A stretch of 7,752 nt of DNA from Muribaculaceae bacterium (GTDB taxonomy: Bacteria; Bacteroidota; Bacteroidia; Bacteroidales; Muribaculaceae). The translations under genes and the position numbers were made by a program. A model generated the notes under the pieces. It made no database searches and was not told the origin of the DNA. It saw nothing but the letters and a program-made list of their open reading frames with translations. The stretch lies in contig JAHHQT010000088.1 in assembly GCA_020026215.1 (NCBI GenBank), forward strand, positions 1 to 7,752, given 5' to 3'. How positions within the stretch are numbered: the first letter of the stretch is position 1; every line of letters starts with the position of its first letter. Of the stretch, positions 6,340 to 7,752 are shown piece by piece.

Positions 6340-7752
6340 ATGCATATAAACAAAATAATAGAAAGTTCAATTCGTAAGAATTGGGAAGAATTGGCATTAA
6401 CTGATTTTAGCGGAATGTCACTTCAATATCGTGATATTGCAAGAAAGATTGCAAAATTACATATACTATTTGAAAATTCTGGAATCAAGGAAGGTGACAA
6501 AATTGCCCTTTGCGGTAAAAATTGTTCACAATGGGCTGTAGCCTTTTTAGCATCAATGACTTATGGAGCTGTACCAGTTCCTATTCTTCATGAATTCAAA
6601 CCAGACAACATTCACAATATTGTGAACCATTCAGAGGCAAAAATGTTCTTTGTCGATGCTCCAATTTGGAAGAATCTTGATTATGAAGAATTGCAAGAGG
6701 TAGATTCTGTATTCTGTATTAACGATTACAGTTTGCTTGCTTCTCGCAGCGAGGCTGTCAATCATGCAAGGGCGAACTTGAATGCATTGTTCGGTGAACG
6801 TTATCCGGAAAGATTTACACAAGATGATGTCCTTTACAAGGAATTTGATGATGAGTCTTTGGCTATCATCAACTACACCTCGGGTTCAACTGGATTCTCA
6901 AAAGGTGTAATGATTCCTTATCGTGCCATTACATCTAACATTAAATTTGCATTGAGCAAACTTTCTTCATTAGGTCCTGGTGACAATATGATTTGTATGT
7001 TGCCTTTGGCTCACATGTACGGACTTTCTGTAGAATTGCTTCACCCATTGGCTAAAGGCTGTCATGTTTATTTCTTGACACGTGTGCCTTCACCAAAAGT
7101 CATCATTGATGCATTTGCTCAAGCACGTCCACGTTTGATTATTGCCGTTCCATTGATTTTGGAAAAAATCATCAAAACAAAGGTATTCCCATTGCTTGAC
7201 AAACCATATATGAAATTGTTGTTGACTGTTCCTTTCGTCAACGATCACTTGTTGAACAAAATCAAGGCTAAATTGCAAGAAACCTTTGGCGGTCAATTGT
7301 TTGAAATGATTATTGGTGGTGCTGCATTGAACAAGGATGTTGAAAAATTCCTTCGTCGTATTGATTTTCCTTATACCGTAGGTTATGGTATGACAGAATG
7401 TGCTCCTTTGATTTCATACACCGGTCACGAAGATACAAAAGTCGGATCTTGCGGTCAGGCTGTTGATGGCATGGAAGTTCAAGTGGAATCAGTTGACCCT
7501 GTTAATGTTGTAGGTGAGTTGAAGGTTAGAGGTGCCAATGTCATGTTGGGCTACTACAAAAACGAAGAGGCTACACGAGCAGCATTGCGTGACGGTTGGT
7601 TATATACAGGAGACCTTTGTAATGTGGATGAAGACGGATTTATCTTTATTCGTGGCCGTAACAAGAACATGATTGTTGGCCCTTCGGGTCAAAATATCTA
7701 TCCTGAGGAAATAGAACAAAAATTGAACAAGAGGCCATATGTTGGTGAGTCT
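6340..7752 (+). CDS. AMP-binding long-chain acyl-CoA synthetase, 3' end outside the window
   Basis: This open frame starts at ATG 6340 and runs 471 codons to the window edge without a stop, so the C-terminus is missing. It belongs to the ANL adenylate-forming superfamily and most resembles long-chain fatty acid:CoA ligases, which activate an acyl chain to acyl-AMP and then acyl-CoA. Visible motifs are the ATP-binding loop YTSGSTGFSKG (179-189), LPLAHMYGL (221-229), IIGGAAL (324-330), the adenine/acyl site GYGMTECAPLIS (348-359), YTGDL (422-426) with the ribose-binding aspartate D425, the hinge region FIRGRNKNMI (436-445) and GQNIYPEEIE (450-459). The catalytic lysine near the C-terminus lies beyond the edge. 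There is no signal peptide or obvious transmembrane helix, so it is cytoplasmic or peripheral on the membrane. The start is chosen because it is the first ATG after the promoter-like box and keeps the usual N-terminal region. No Shine-Dalgarno sequence is seen. Acyl specificity cannot be read, and a role with an acyl carrier protein or an aryl acid is less likely but not excluded. Confidence 0.9.
   Translation, partial: MHINKIIESSIRKNWEELALTDFSGMSLQYRDIARKIAKLHILFENSGIKEGDKIALCGKNCSQWAVAFLASMTYGAVPVPILHEFKPDNIHNIVNHSEAKMFFVDAPIWKNLDYEELQEVDSVFCINDYSLLASRSEAVNHARANLNALFGERYPERFTQDDVLYKEFDDESLAIINYTSGSTGFSKGVMIPYRAITSNIKFALSKLSSLGPGDNMICMLPLAHMYGLSVELLHPLAKGCHVYFLTRVPSPKVIIDAFAQARPRLIIAVPLILEKIIKTKVFPLLDKPYMKLLLTVPFVNDHLLNKIKAKLQETFGGQLFEMIIGGAALNKDVEKFLRRIDFPYTVGYGMTECAPLISYTGHEDTKVGSCGQAVDGMEVQVESVDPVNVVGELKVRGANVMLGYYKNEEATRAALRDGWLYTGDLCNVDEDGFIFIRGRNKNMIVGPSGQNIYPEEIEQKLNKRPYVGES

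Noticed and set aside
1..7752. Search for CRISPR, mobile elements, toxin-antitoxin pairs, phage defence or surface-polysaccharide islands
   Set aside because: No direct-repeat array, transposase, integrase, terminal repeats or unfamiliar gene clusters are present. Every coding stretch belongs to a recognisable family, and composition looks even throughout.

Overview
The window looks like core chromosome from a member of the Bacteroidota, most likely order Bacteroidales. The supporting signs are: low GC; promoter-like TAnnTTTG boxes of the Bacteroidetes sigma factor type at 147-154 and 6305-6312; weak or absent Shine-Dalgarno sequences before most genes; a DUF5106-type exported thioredoxin-fold protein, a family I know mainly from Bacteroidetes; and a bifunctional-nuclease protein fused to a C-terminal UVR motif. 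I cannot name the genus with confidence. No transposase, integrase, phage gene, CRISPR array, tRNA or rRNA is visible.

Layout: 1-55 holds the strong intrinsic terminator of a gene lying upstream of the window. A promoter at about 147-154 precedes seven co-oriented, tightly spaced genes (214-6224): a DUF5106/thioredoxin-like exported protein, a DoxX-family membrane protein, mnmA (tRNA 2-thiouridylase), a DUF151/BFN nuclease-family protein with a UVR motif, nupG (nucleoside/H+ symporter), rsmE (16S rRNA m3U1498 methyltransferase) and kdsA (Kdo-8-phosphate synthase). The gaps are 22, 9, 7, 40 and 10 bp, and rsmE overlaps kdsA by 8 bp, so the layout is operon-like. A 115-bp intergenic gap (6225-6339) holds a hairpin and a second promoter-like box. 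It is followed by an AMP-binding acyl-CoA synthetase gene that starts at 6340 and runs off the right edge.

Functionally this is a housekeeping mixture. mnmA and rsmE modify the translation apparatus, kdsA makes the Kdo precursor of LPS, nupG salvages nucleosides, and the acyl-CoA synthetase activates fatty acids. The first two genes (exported CXXC thioredoxin-fold protein plus DoxX) may form a small envelope redox pair. I searched for a novel system and found none that the sequence supports. The most interesting points are the metal-dependent-type active site of KdsA, the thioredoxin-like/DoxX pair next to a sulfur-transfer enzyme, and a cluster of inverted repeats in the 5' part of the acyl-CoA synthetase gene.
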